DNA of 64,000 bases from Lactiplantibacillus pentosus (GCF_003641185.1 NZ_CP032757.1:3162001-3226000); one strand, 5' to 3'. Shown: positions 54,413 to 63,668, numbered from the stretch's first letter. Notes: generated by a model not told the origin, from the letters alone. Made by a program: numbers and translations.

Positions 54413-55513
54413 TTAGGCTTCGAAATTAATATTGATATCATCCTCACTGTCATCAGTCATTGATTCTTCATTAGGCGTTTGATTGAAGTTAACTGCACAT
54501 GGCGCTAAGACACCAATGATTGTGGCACAAACAATCAAACCAATTAGATAAGCCCAACCATTTGTGATAGTAACAAACCCATAGATACCGCCAACTGGTG
54601 GAATCTTAGCTTGAGCACCGAGCAAAATCGTCGTCGCTGAACCAGCAGCACCAGCAATCATGTTGATTGGGATTAGTTTCAATGGATTAACCAACGTGAA
54701 AGGAATCGCACCTTCTGTGATTCCGATAAAGCCCATAAACCAATCACTCCGACCAGCATCGAGTAATTCATCAGAGAAGCGATGCTTGAAGAACGTGGTT
54801 GCAAAAGCATAACCCAAAGGAATTCCGGCAATTGCGACATTGACAATCATTGCAGGTGTATAAATCTTTTCCGCGAGTAAAACATTGCCGGCCATCCAAG
54901 CGGCTTTATTAACTGGTCCGCCTAAGTCAGAGCCAATCATGGCCCCCATAATTACTGCTAACGTAATTGCACTGACACCGCTCGTACTCATTTGCTTGAT
55001 CCATGCAACCAGTGAGACATTAATCCAAGTCAGTGGCTGCTTCAGGATAACTCCCATCAGTATCGCGACGACCATTGTCGAGAGCAACGGTACAACAACT
55101 AACGGCATGATTGATTCAAACTTCTCACCCACATGAATCTTATTGTGGCACCAACGAGCAACATATCCTGCTGCAAATCCAGCAACTAGTGCTCCTAGGA
55201 ACCCCATGTTAGAACTAGTAGCAAGCGAGCCACCAATAAATCCAGCTGCCAATGCTGGCTTATCTCCAATGGCGTAAGCAATATATCCAGCTAGTACCAA
55301 GTTGACTAGCCCAACACCAATCCAACCAACTGCTTCAATCTGGCCCATATAGAACCAGAAACCCGTTTTATAAGCGTCAAAGCTAGTAATCCCAAAACAA
55401 AGTCCAATTAACTTAGGAACTGCAACAACTAAAGAACCACCGATAACAACTGGTAACATGTAAGAGATACCAGACATCAAGTAGCCTTTCCATTCAGCCA
55501 ATAGTTTTTTCAT
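54413..55513 (-). CDS. PTS fructose/mannosylglycerate family EIIC
   Basis: 366 residues, 8-9 hydrophobic helices, fructose-family EIIC: GGSLATSSNMGFLGALVAGFAAGYV region, MGAMIGSDLGGPVNKAAW and ITEGAIPFTLVNPLKLIP (the GxxE-type conserved glutamate). The C-terminus is short and acidic. EIIA, EIIB and EIIC are separate genes, unlike E. coli MngA, where they are fused. GGAGG precedes the ATG. Confidence 0.9.
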   Translation of the reverse strand: MKKLLAEWKGYLMSGISYMLPVVIGGSLVVAVPKLIGLCFGITSFDAYKTGFWFYMGQIEAVGWIGVGLVNLVLAGYIAYAIGDKPALAAGFIGGSLATSSNMGFLGALVAGFAAGYVARWCHNKIHVGEKFESIMPLVVVPLLSTMVVAILMGVILKQPLTWINVSLVAWIKQMSTSGVSAITLAVIMGAMIGSDLGGPVNKAAWMAGNVLLAEKIYTPAMIVNVAIAGIPLGYAFATTFFKHRFSDELLDAGRSDWFMGFIGITEGAIPFTLVNPLKLIPINMIAGAAGSATTILLGAQAKIPPVGGIYGFVTITNGWAYLIGLIVCATIIGVLAPCAVNFNQTPNEESMTDDSEDDININFEA

Positions 55514-55546
55514 GGCTTAATCCTCCATTCATTCGTTGAAAGTACC

Positions 55547-55867
55547 CTACTTTGCACGAGCAGCAACTGCTTTACTAACCTTATCGATAACAGCTTTGGG
55601 TTTCTTGATACACATGTTGATATCTACTCGTACTGCTGGAATACCATTGAATCGTTCCATTTTTTCAATCTTCTGATCAGATCCAATCAACAAGAACTTC
55701 GCACTTTGCGCTTCGTCTTCAGTAATCTCATTCTTAAGCCCCATTGCACCTTGCTGTTCAACTTTAGCCGTTAATCCCAATTCCTCGGCAGCCTTTTCTA
55801 GCGCCTTAGCTGCCATTGGTGTATGTGCTAATCCTGCTGGACATGACGTAATTGCAACAAAATCCAT
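55547..55867 (-). CDS. PTS fructose-family EIIB
   Basis: 106 residues. Active-site Cys9 in ITSCPAGLAHTPMAA, then typical EIIB-Fru VEQQGAMGLKNEIT. ATG 55867 is chosen because GGGGTAGG lies 9 nt upstream; the longer frame from 55888 would use an ATG overlapping the EIIA stop. Transfers phosphate from EIIA to sugar with EIIC. Confidence 0.9.
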   Translation of the reverse strand: MDFVAITSCPAGLAHTPMAAKALEKAAEELGLTAKVEQQGAMGLKNEITEDEAQSAKFLLIGSDQKIEKMERFNGIPAVRVDINMCIKKPKAVIDKVSKAVAARAK

Positions 55868-55884
55868 AATAATCATCCTACCCC

Positions 55885-56346
55885 TCATAAAATTTTTTCT
55901 GAACTAGTCGTTAAAACGTTGTAGACTTCACTTACTGTCTGACTCTTCAACAAAGCCTGACGTTCTTCATCTTCTACTAATGCACTGGCAAAGTTTGCTA
56001 GTATCTCCAGATGCGCCTGTTCGCTATTCTTGGGGACAAGCATGGCAATAATTTGATCAACCGGTTGATCATCGAACGTCGGCCAATCTTGAATGGCGGT
56101 TGTCGAACGAACGAATAAGACTGCTGGTTGCTGTAAATGTACTGAAATGGCATGGGGAATGGCGATACCGTCTTGCATTCCTGTAGACGCTTCATTCTCA
56201 CGTTTATACAGCGCTTTCAAAATTGCGTCTTCATCATCTGCAAACTTAAGTGTTACTGCTTGCTTAGCGATAAACTCAAATGCCTCATCTCTAGTCTTTA
56301 AGTGCTCTTTCAAAAAAATATAATCTTGCTTAAAAATTTCTGTCAT
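55885..56346 (-). CDS. PTS fructose-family EIIA
   Basis: 153 residues. Phosphorylated His65 in GIAIPHAISVHL, family EIIA-Fru/Ntr. Separated by 5 bp from the regulator gene and followed closely by EIIB. AAGGGGAA precedes the ATG. Confidence 0.9.
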   Translation of the reverse strand: MTEIFKQDYIFLKEHLKTRDEAFEFIAKQAVTLKFADDEDAILKALYKRENEASTGMQDGIAIPHAISVHLQQPAVLFVRSTTAIQDWPTFDDQPVDQIIAMLVPKNSEQAHLEILANFASALVEDEERQALLKSQTVSEVYNVLTTSSEKIL

Positions 56347-56351
56347 AATTG

Positions 56352-58274
56352 CTATTCCCCTTTATCATGCGCTAATATTTCAATAATCGACTGAACGTCT
56401 TGAGCTTTGGTTAATGCCGCCATTCGATTGGCGTTTTGAATCAAGCTATAAAAATAACTATAAATATCGTCCATCTGGGATTCGACCGTGCGATTTAGCG
56501 CAACAAAAAATACAATGTGCACACGTTCGTGATCCCACTCAATCCCACGCTTAGACGTCAGAATGCCAATGGTTGGTTTCAGAACATGGTTGATGTCACC
56601 ATGAGGAATCGCAAATTTATCGATAATCGTTGATGCGACTTGCTCACGTGCTAATGCTGACGCTTGCATCTGCTTGTCAACATAGCCGTGTGTTTGCAGT
56701 TGATCAGTAATTTGAATAATAGCGGCTTGTTTGTTAGTTGCACTTGAATTAGTGATAATGCCATTCGGACTCAATAGTTTTACAAATGCTTCACGGGCGT
56801 ACTTTTCCTTACGAACATCTTGACTCAGCTTCTTCAATACATCTATTTCATGGTCATTCAGGAACGGTGTCACCTGAATCACTCGCGTCCCGTTTAACCT
56901 CAGTGGAATCGTAGAAATAACGATGTCAGCAGTAACGGGGCCAGCCATCAATTCACTTACCGATAAGGTGTTAACGATATTAACATTTGGCAATTTATCC
57001 ATTACACGTTGCTTTAATAGTTCTGCAGTTCCATAGCCAGTGCTACAAACAATCACCAGTTCAACATCTGACCTCGAGGTTTTGCGTCGTTCAATGAATG
57101 ACTCAAAGTGTAGCGCCAAATAAGCAATCTCATCTTCCGTTAGTTGTAACCGATACCGCTTAGTAATCGCCATCGCCAATGCTAGTGCATGATCAAAGGC
57201 CACTGGGAAATACGTTTTAACTTGATTGCAGTACGGATTCGTAATACTGATGCCATTCTTAATTCGAACTAAAGCCGGTCGTAAATGTAACGTTAAGTTT
57301 CGCAATAATTGGTTATCATAATCTGACAAGACGGTTCGTAACCAATTAACCATTTCTTGTTCAACAATCCCGTTATGTGCTAAGTCAATGTAACCATCCT
57401 CAATTGCCGCAACGTGAATATTTAAATAGGCAATTTCTTCATCTGGCAGGGTGCATCCAAAAGCTGCCACGAGCATTTTGGCTAGTTTCGTTGTACTTGG
57501 TGAAATTGTGATGCCGTTTAATCTACTTGATGATAGGTGTGAAATATATTCCCCATTTCGAATGCGTTGAATGGCAATCGTCGTATGAATCAACAAGGAT
57601 TCGTATTGATATTCATTGACGTCAACCTTTAACGTCGCCACGAATTGATTAAGAACGCGCTGCATTTGATCTAATGTCTGCTTGTCCACATATCGTTTTA
57701 GTGACGCTGGTATTTTAAATGTCCGAACCATTTTACCAGTTCGTTGGTTTTGCTTGATTTCTTGCCCCCAATACGATTGCAGTAACTGACCAATCAGGCG
57801 GCGTACATCACCTTCTGAGCTTTTAAATTGAATGCCTTCCGTAGTAGCAGTTAACTTTAAGCCGTAGCTCGATTTCAATATATTCAGATCACGTTCCAAC
57901 GTGCTACGGCTGATAAAAAAGTGATCAGCAATGTCATCTAATAATATGGGAGACGACTGCTGCGTTAAGAATGTCATAATGCTAATTCGCCGTTCCTCTT
58001 CACTCTGACTGCCATCCTTTAAAGCAGGAAACTTTGCCAATAATGCGTTTGTATTACCACGAAAATGAATACCTTGTCCTCTTTTTCTAACAAGTTCCAC
58101 ACCCTGTTGATTGACAATGGCTTCAACCTTATTCAGATATTTAGTGATTGTCTTACGAGACATGCCTGTGTATTCCATAATATCTTGGTAGTGAACAACT
58201 TGTTTAGATAGAATCAACTCAATAATCATTCGTGTAAGAGTTGCTGGTGAACTATTCGGCGCCAAATTTATCAC
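56352..58274 (-). CDS. PRD/PTS-domain transcriptional regulator (BglG/MtlR family)
   Basis: 640 residues. Two N-terminal helix-turn-helix segments (YQDIMEYTGMSRKTITKYL; DIADHFFISRSTLERDL), two PRDs at about 185-400 with conserved histidines (for example LNIHVAAIE and LALHFES), an EIIB-like domain with Cys in VIVCSTGYGT, and a C-terminal EIIA-Fru-like domain with IPHGDINHV. Phosphorylation by HPr and the EII proteins would set activity. GTG start at 58274 follows AGGAAG. First in the mng operon, with a long palindrome upstream. Confidence 0.9.
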   Translation of the reverse strand: MINLAPNSSPATLTRMIIELILSKQVVHYQDIMEYTGMSRKTITKYLNKVEAIVNQQGVELVRKRGQGIHFRGNTNALLAKFPALKDGSQSEEERRISIMTFLTQQSSPILLDDIADHFFISRSTLERDLNILKSSYGLKLTATTEGIQFKSSEGDVRRLIGQLLQSYWGQEIKQNQRTGKMVRTFKIPASLKRYVDKQTLDQMQRVLNQFVATLKVDVNEYQYESLLIHTTIAIQRIRNGEYISHLSSSRLNGITISPSTTKLAKMLVAAFGCTLPDEEIAYLNIHVAAIEDGYIDLAHNGIVEQEMVNWLRTVLSDYDNQLLRNLTLHLRPALVRIKNGISITNPYCNQVKTYFPVAFDHALALAMAITKRYRLQLTEDEIAYLALHFESFIERRKTSRSDVELVIVCSTGYGTAELLKQRVMDKLPNVNIVNTLSVSELMAGPVTADIVISTIPLRLNGTRVIQVTPFLNDHEIDVLKKLSQDVRKEKYAREAFVKLLSPNGIITNSSATNKQAAIIQITDQLQTHGYVDKQMQASALAREQVASTIIDKFAIPHGDINHVLKPTIGILTSKRGIEWDHERVHIVFFVALNRTVESQMDDIYSYFYSLIQNANRMAALTKAQDVQSIIEILAHDKGE

Positions 58275-58332
58275 TTCCTAACTTTTACAATTACTATGCT
58301 AATGTAATCGCATACATAATTTAAGCTCATTA

Positions 58333-58357
58333 GAGTACACTTGCGGCAAGTGTACTC
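58333..58357. promoter_or_regulatory. 25-bp palindrome upstream of the PRD regulator
   Basis: Arms GAGTACACTTGC and GCAAGTGTACTC flank one base: a perfect dyad. ATTAG/CTAAT extends it outward with a 2-nt bulge. No T-run follows on either strand, so an operator or activator site is likelier than a terminator. About 60 bp from the regulator start. Confidence 0.65.
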
Positions 58358-58550
58358 ACTAATTCCATCTGCAAAACGACTCTAAGCATTGTCCCGACAC
58401 CATTTTTGCTAGTCTATTTTCAAACACACAACCGTTTAATTTTTACCGGAATTCGTCGTGACCTTGCACAATAGTCACCCTGATTTTGCACGTGATATAA
58501 TTGGAAAACAAGTTATTTACTGAAATAGTTAACTGTTCGCACACAAATAG
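58358..58550. other. Intergenic region, no gene seen
   Basis: About 190 bp of AT-rich sequence between the palindrome and the MerR terminator; no ORF, repeat or RNA recognised. Confidence 0.4.
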
Positions 58551-58598
58551 CAAAAAAGCAGTACAACTTCAGTAACACTGAAATCATACTGCTAAAAA
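58551..58598 (-). terminator. MerR gene terminator
   Basis: Minus strand GCAGTA/TACTGC with an inner TTCAG/CTGAA hairpin, then TTTTTTG, about 70 bp past the stop. Confidence 0.75.
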
Positions 58599-58667
58599 TT
58601 GACTTAATTTATCTTGATAAATAATCGCTAGTTATCGAGATTATTAAAGTTGATATTTCGCACTTCA

Positions 58668-59123
58668 CTACTCTAATTCCCGCCGATTCTTCAAATCAAA
58701 CACCACTTTGTCCCCCACGAGTTTGGCAAATAATTCCTGCTCGGGTTGGGGGTCAAATGGCCCCAAATCGACTAGAATCTGGCCATCGTCCGCCACTTGA
58801 TACCCTTGATACCGATCAAAGATGACGTGATACATCGTTTGGGCTGGTCGCATCCGCTCATCCACCTGAGCGGCCGCCGCCTTCAACGTATAACCAGTTT
58901 GGAGTAAGTTACTCATCGCGGCCGCTTTGATAACCATTTTCATGGTATAAATGCGTGCCTGACCTGGCTCATCCTCATTCTTAGGAATAATGTACCCCTT
59001 TTTTTGCCAATACCGCAGTTGTCGTGGCGAGACACCAGTCATTCTGCTCAATTCACTAATGCCAATCGTTAGTTGACCCTTATGGAATAGCTCGCGTAAA
59101 TCTCTACGCGTCCCGTTTGCCAT
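58668..59123 (-). CDS. MerR-family transcriptional regulator
   Basis: 151 residues. HTH LTIGISELSRMTGVSPRQLR at residues 18-37, YWQKKGYIIP, then wing and dimerisation helix. The N-terminus has a 17-residue basic lead and the C-terminal half is a short unknown domain instead of an effector domain. AAAGGAGG precedes the ATG. Same strand as the NmrA-like gene upstream, which is a likely target. Confidence 0.87.
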   Translation of the reverse strand: MANGTRRDLRELFHKGQLTIGISELSRMTGVSPRQLRYWQKKGYIIPKNEDEPGQARIYTMKMVIKAAAMSNLLQTGYTLKAAAAQVDERMRPAQTMYHVIFDRYQGYQVADDGQILVDLGPFDPQPEQELFAKLVGDKVVFDLKNRRELE

Positions 59124-59155
59124 GCTGGCGCCTCCTTTCCAAAATTGCTATTACA

Positions 59156-59178
59156 CTAGATTATAGCATGGAATCTAG
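59156..59178. promoter_or_regulatory. Dyad in the merR promoter region
   Basis: CTAGATT (59156-59162) and AATCTAG (59172-59178) are exact inverted repeats around 9 bp, and overlap a minus-strand TATAAT. Candidate autoregulatory site. Confidence 0.55.
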
Positions 59179-59216
59179 TCGCCACCATTAACTCGCTGGG
59201 AATTTTATGTGATTAA

Positions 59217-60080
59217 TTAGCTAGGACGGTACGTCGTTTGTAAGTAGTCAGTTAAGGATTGTGCCGGCTCTCCCATAATCTGCTGGTAGTCATCGCTGAC
59301 CGTTGCTAACAATCCCATGGCCCCACCCGCGTACATTGACGCTAACATCGGACCTTCATTATTCTGATTATACATATCACTGAAAGCCTGCAACGATACC
59401 GGTTGATAGCCAATCGCTTGTCCACTGACTTGACTCAAAACGGCCGCCAATTCTGGCATCGTGTAGGCCTGCTCTTGAGTCAGCGTGTAGATGCGGCCGC
59501 GTTGTAATAAGGCTGGCGTCGTTGCTACCTTGGCAAACGCCGCGGCACTATCCGCCTGACTGATAAAGCTCAAAGCTTGGTCGCCCATCGGATAAATGAC
59601 ATTGTGCCGCTCGATTAATTCTGGTAAATACGGCACCAACGGATCAGCATACAGCGCATTGCGAACGATCGTATAATTGAGGTCAGTCCCAGCTAACCGC
59701 CGCGGCACGTAGCCGTAAAACGCCGACAGCGCAAAGGGATTGTTGACTTGATCAGCAATAAAGCCCATCACTAACAAATGCTGCACATTCGCTTGCTGAA
59801 CTGCCGCTAAGACATTTTCAAACTCTTGTACCCGCGAATAACTGTCGTGGCTCTTACTTGGGATATAAATCAAGACATCACTATCTTGGAAAAAAGCTTT
59901 TAATCGTTCTGGCTGTTGGTAATCAATTGCCATCACCTGCATGCCCTCTTGTTGATAAGCCTGTGCTTTACTAGGCGTGTGAACACCTAAATATAAGTCG
60001 CTGGGGTCCACTAACGGTTTGATAGCCGCAACAATCTGTTGCCCCAAATGACCCGTGGCACCTGTAATCGCATATTTCAT
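59217..60080 (-). CDS. NAD(P)-binding NmrA-like oxidoreductase
   Basis: 287 residues. Atypical SDR: ITGATGHLGQQIVAAI at the N-terminus, LIYIPSKSHDSYSRVQEFENVL, TIVRNALYADPLVPYLPEL; catalytic Tyr-Lys pair absent. Similar family to the protein at 48830-49684 but distant in sequence. AGAAGGAG precedes the ATG. Probably a quinone reductase or redox sensor; function inferred. Confidence 0.85.
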   Translation of the reverse strand: MKYAITGATGHLGQQIVAAIKPLVDPSDLYLGVHTPSKAQAYQQEGMQVMAIDYQQPERLKAFFQDSDVLIYIPSKSHDSYSRVQEFENVLAAVQQANVQHLLVMGFIADQVNNPFALSAFYGYVPRRLAGTDLNYTIVRNALYADPLVPYLPELIERHNVIYPMGDQALSFISQADSAAAFAKVATTPALLQRGRIYTLTQEQAYTMPELAAVLSQVSGQAIGYQPVSLQAFSDMYNQNNEGPMLASMYAGGAMGLLATVSDDYQQIMGEPAQSLTDYLQTTYRPS

Positions 60081-60097
60081 CTTAACCCGCTCCTTCT

Positions 60098-60144
60098 TGT
60101 AACTTCATTAGTTACATTAAACCGGATTTAGTTGCGTTTGTCAA
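60098..60144 (-). promoter_or_regulatory. MerR-type promoter with 19-bp spacer and dyad
   Basis: Minus strand TTGACA, a 19-bp spacer and TAATGT (60114-60119). TAAA and TTTA form a dyad inside the spacer, as at MerR-activated promoters. A second dyad TGTAACT/AGTTACA (60098-60116) overlaps the -10 box. Confidence 0.6.
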
Positions 60145-60256
60145 TCAAAACTGCTTACGGCCAGGAAGGTACCATAAAAGTCTGTTTCCTGCTGACTTAG
60201 AGACTGGCATGCACTGCGCTTAAGTCATCGTCCCCCAACCGTCATCGCTGCGACCA

Positions 60257-60295
60257 CAAAAAATTGGCAGCCACCAATTTACGATGACTGCCAAT
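60257..60295 (-). terminator. Terminator of the PTS EIIABC gene
   Basis: Minus strand TTGGCAG pairs with CTGCCAA, followed by TTTTTT, about 70 bp past the stop. Confidence 0.85.
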
Positions 60296-60363
60296 AAAAT
60301 CTCAATTTTACGCTAAAAATTTTAGCCGAATCTCAGTAAACCATTCAATTCTACCCATTTAGC

Positions 60364-62355
60364 CTATGCGACCTGCTGCCCAAGATGCTTCTTCTTCGGC
60401 GCCGTCTTCACATTCTTAACGTCATTGTCTGAGAAGCCGAACATCCAAGTCAATGCGAAGGCGACAATCAAGTCAGCTGCGGATGCAATCAAGAAACCGT
60501 AGAAGCTGAAGTCGATGCCCTTCGGATTGAAGAAGGAGGTGAATCCAATCAGGGAGCCGGCAAAGCCCCACATGTTGACGTTAAAGAGTCCAGTCAAGAA
60601 CCCACCGACCGCACCACCGATACTTGCGGTGATGAAGGCCCGACCGTATTTCAAGTTGATCCCGTACATTGCAGGTTCAGTGACACCGCAGAATGCTGAA
60701 ATCGTGGCTGGCCATGCGAGTTCCTTGATGTTAGCGAATTTAGACTTCAACGCAATCGCCAAGACCGCACCACCTTGCGCGACCATCGTTGCAGAAACGA
60801 TGGCGTTCAGGTAGCTGTGACCCGTTGTGGTAATATCGTTGACCACGATTGGAATGATCGCCCAGTGTAAGCCGAAGATAACCAGTACTTGGTAAAAGCC
60901 ACCAATAATCAAACCAGAGATAGCCGGACTTAGTTTGTAAATCGCCACGATTCCGGCAGCTAAAGCGCCAGATAACGCGGTAATGACTGGGCCGAGAATC
61001 AGGATAATCGCACCGGAAATCAAGACAACTTCAAACAGTGGCACAAAAATCATCCGTAGCACCGTTGGAATCACCCGTTTGAGCCATGGTTCCAACTTAC
61101 TTGCTAACCAGGCCCCCGCAATCATTGGGAAGATCGAGTACGTGTAGGAAGCCACGTGTACCGGGATTCCGAAGAAGTTGGCATTGATCGCCATCCCTAA
61201 CAGGTGTCCGGTCACCTTACCAGTCGTCGCCATCCCAACGATGGCTGGATAAGTGAGCACCCCACCAACAATTCCCATGATAACGGGATCCGCACCGAGT
61301 TTTTTAGCAGCCGTGAAGCCCACGAAAATCGGTAGGAAGTAGAAGACCGAGTCGCCCATCGCATTGATGATGACGTAGGTCGGCGTGGTTGCCGAAACTA
61401 TCTTGAAATTAGTCAGCAACGACAGAATCCCTTTTAAGATACCAGAAGCGGCCAACAAGCCAATCACTGGTATCATGGAGCCCGTGATGACCCCAATCAG
61501 ACTGCTAAACCCGTGTTTCACTTTCTGCCACGGCGACATCTTCTGCCAGGCGAGCCGGTTCGCTTCCTTTTCCATCGCAACGGCGGAGGCATCCGCGTCA
61601 CCAAAGCCAGCGCCAAGTTGACCAACGATCGCATCATAGACGTCGTTAACGGCGGGACCAATCACCACTTGATACTGGCCACCCGCCTTGGCCACATCGA
61701 TAACGCCCTTCAGATTGCGAATCGCGTCATCGTCCGCTTTGCCTTCGTCTTTCAAGTAAAAGCGAACTCGGGTAATGCAGTGGATGACACTCTTGATATT
61801 GACCGGTCCACCTACTTGGGCAATGATTTGAGTGGCGAGTTCATCGTACTTGCCACCCTGGCCCTTAACGATAGGCTGTTCCGGCACGTCCTCTTTGAGT
61901 TCAACGACTGCGCCAACAACACCCGCACGGACTTCGCCGACTTCTGGTGTCAGCTTAGTGACGTGATCCATCGAATTCGTAACGGCCATAATGACGGTGG
62001 TGGCCTTATGCGCATTCGCAATCGCCATCAGATCCATCGTGGCAATTTTGTCACCCGCTTCCACGGTATCCCCGACATGGACGGTAACTGTAAACGGTGG
62101 GTTCTCTGCCAATTCGACTGTATCGATTCCTAAATGCACGAGCACTTCCAGACCATTGTTCCCCGTAAACCCGATGGCGTGAAGGCTAGCCGCCACCATC
62201 GTTACCTTACCACTGATTGGCGCGACGACCTGGCCCTCAGTTGGTTCAATACCAAAGCCTTCGCCCATCATACCTTGTGAAAATACTGGATCGTGGACCG
62301 CCTTAAGCGGAACTAGCTGCCCTGCGACCGGCGTTAATAAATGCACTTGCTTCAT
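60364..62355 (-). CDS. PTS beta-glucoside/sucrose-type EIIABC
   Basis: 663 residues in the order IIA-IIB-IIC. IIA-Glc at 1-150 with phospho-His74 in VLVHLGIDTV; IIB at about 165-255 with Cys193 in VIHCITRVRF; IIC membrane domain from about 280 (FSSLIGVITGSMIPVIGLLAASG). In most Glc-superfamily beta-glucoside permeases IIA is C-terminal, so this order is less common. ATG 62355 has GGGGGAG upstream; the in-frame TTG at 62379 is less likely. No hydrolase lies adjacent; sugar unknown. A cre-like site is upstream. Confidence 0.92.
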   Translation of the reverse strand: MKQVHLLTPVAGQLVPLKAVHDPVFSQGMMGEGFGIEPTEGQVVAPISGKVTMVAASLHAIGFTGNNGLEVLVHLGIDTVELAENPPFTVTVHVGDTVEAGDKIATMDLMAIANAHKATTVIMAVTNSMDHVTKLTPEVGEVRAGVVGAVVELKEDVPEQPIVKGQGGKYDELATQIIAQVGGPVNIKSVIHCITRVRFYLKDEGKADDDAIRNLKGVIDVAKAGGQYQVVIGPAVNDVYDAIVGQLGAGFGDADASAVAMEKEANRLAWQKMSPWQKVKHGFSSLIGVITGSMIPVIGLLAASGILKGILSLLTNFKIVSATTPTYVIINAMGDSVFYFLPIFVGFTAAKKLGADPVIMGIVGGVLTYPAIVGMATTGKVTGHLLGMAINANFFGIPVHVASYTYSIFPMIAGAWLASKLEPWLKRVIPTVLRMIFVPLFEVVLISGAIILILGPVITALSGALAAGIVAIYKLSPAISGLIIGGFYQVLVIFGLHWAIIPIVVNDITTTGHSYLNAIVSATMVAQGGAVLAIALKSKFANIKELAWPATISAFCGVTEPAMYGINLKYGRAFITASIGGAVGGFLTGLFNVNMWGFAGSLIGFTSFFNPKGIDFSFYGFLIASAADLIVAFALTWMFGFSDNDVKNVKTAPKKKHLGQQVA

Positions 62356-62494
62356 AGCGATTCTCCCCCTTTGACTCAATTAATCGCGTTGTTAACAAAC
62401 CAAGCTCAACGACCACTGGCGATTAAAAATAGCTAATACGACCCCGAACAACCAATCGTCGTTGACCTAACTCACCAAGTCACGCCTTTAACTA

Positions 62495-62508
62495 TAAAAG
62501 CGCTTTCT
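62495..62508 (-). promoter_or_regulatory. cre-like site
   Basis: Minus strand AGAAAGCGCTTTTA, a near match to the cre consensus core GAAAGCGCTTT, 140 bp upstream of the PTS start. Confidence 0.55.
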
Positions 62509-62600
62509 TTTATAAATCTAATAATAACCGCCCCCATTCGGACGGTCAATCAAACCCGTTTGAAATCCAGCGGTTCTGACTAGATTCAGAGCTTACTTAA

Positions 62601-63269
62601 TTAGTTTGCCAAACCTTTAGAATCAAGTGTTAATCGTTGCGTTGCCAAGGATGAGTGTGCAAAATCAGCCGCGGTCTTGACGTTCTTGCCGAAATCCACG
62701 ACCAACGCGTGAAACTCCCATGCCGTCGTCAAATCGTAGTCCCACGCCTGCATAATCAACTGCTGCGCACGCATGTAGTTACTTGGTAACGGTTGGTTGA
62801 GCCATGTGAACAAGCGCCGCAAGTACGTATCAACGATAATCGTCGGCTGATGAAAGACGTACATGCTAAAATAGTCAGCCGTCTCATCGCCAATGCCTCG
62901 TAACGCCTTCAATTCACTGCGGAGCTGCGTTGCCGGTAGCGCCCGCATCCGTGCCAGATCAAACTCATATCGGCCGCACCACGCCGCCAGACTTTTCAAT
63001 GTCGGTACCTTGCGCGTATAGAAGCCCGCGGGTTTGACCAATTTCGTCAGCGTCTCATCACTTAAAGCTAGTAGCCGTTCAGGGTCAAAGCCGGTCGCCG
63101 TCTTCAAATTCGCCAGCGCATAATCCACATTGCGCCAATTGGTGTTCTGAACTAGGATGCCACCCCATAAAATCTCCCACGGCGTTTCGGCCGGTGGGAC
63201 ACCATCTTCGAGCCAATGCCGCGGGCCCATCGCCGCTAATAGTTGTTGATATAAGGTTTCAATTGTCAT
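62601..63269 (-). CDS. HhH-GPD DNA glycosylase, MagIII-like
   Basis: 222 residues. The endonuclease III fold is recognised by ILVQNTNWRNV, KPAGFYTRKVPTL and the helix-hairpin-helix LRGIGDETADYF, followed by catalytic Asp in TIIVDTYLRRLF. The lysine of bifunctional Nth (GxGRKTA) is Glu here, and the C-terminal Fe-S cysteines are absent. This resembles the 3-methyladenine glycosylase MagIII, a monofunctional enzyme. CAAGGAG precedes the ATG. Confidence 0.85.
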   Translation of the reverse strand: MTIETLYQQLLAAMGPRHWLEDGVPPAETPWEILWGGILVQNTNWRNVDYALANLKTATGFDPERLLALSDETLTKLVKPAGFYTRKVPTLKSLAAWCGRYEFDLARMRALPATQLRSELKALRGIGDETADYFSMYVFHQPTIIVDTYLRRLFTWLNQPLPSNYMRAQQLIMQAWDYDLTTAWEFHALVVDFGKNVKTAADFAHSSLATQRLTLDSKGLAN

Positions 63270-63313
63270 TTTCTATGCTCCTTGGAATCAGTTCTGCTAA
63301 CGTCATGTTAACT

Positions 63314-63352
63314 AAAAAAAGCCGTAGCGGCAAAATTCCGATCCGCTACGAC
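63314..63352 (-). terminator. Terminator after the small unknown gene
   Basis: Minus strand GTCGTAGCGG pairs with CCGCTACGGC, then TTTTTTT, 24 bp past the stop. Confidence 0.9.
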
Positions 63353-63375
63353 CATATTACTTGATGCTATTTAGG

Positions 63376-63633
63376 TTAATCGTCGGCAACAACGCTGCGC
63401 TTTACGGCTAAGACAATGTCAGCCTTGTGATTTTCTGGTTTGACCTTTTCTTCAAAGTCCAATTCGGCGTCCTTAAATAAGTTTTGAATCTCAGTGTTCA
63501 CTAACGGCAAGTCGCGTGGATCACCAGCCTGCTGACGAATATAGACCACGTATTGATCTGGTAATTCTTCCAAATCATATTCAACATCTTCATCATTTAA
63601 AATGACATAAATCAACTTACGTTCTTTGTTCAT
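63376..63633 (-). CDS. Small conserved-looking acidic protein, unknown
   Basis: 86 residues, acidic, no hydrophobic segment: KLIYVILNDEDVEYDLEELPD, then VVYIRQQAGDPRDLPLVNTEI, ending IVLAVKRSVVADD. ATG 63633 has AAGGGGAAG 6 nt upstream; an ATG at 63654 would overlap it. 35 bp after the FMN reductase and probably in its operon. I do not recognise the family. Confidence 0.75.
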   Translation of the reverse strand: MNKERKLIYVILNDEDVEYDLEELPDQYVVYIRQQAGDPRDLPLVNTEIQNLFKDAELDFEEKVKPENHKADIVLAVKRSVVADD

Positions 63634-63668
63634 CTGAAACTTCCCCTTATCCATATAATTGATCCGAA

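Noticed and set aside
61513..62133. 206-codon plus-strand ORF
   Set aside because: Antisense shadow of the PTS EIIABC gene with intact phosphorylation sites on the minus strand.
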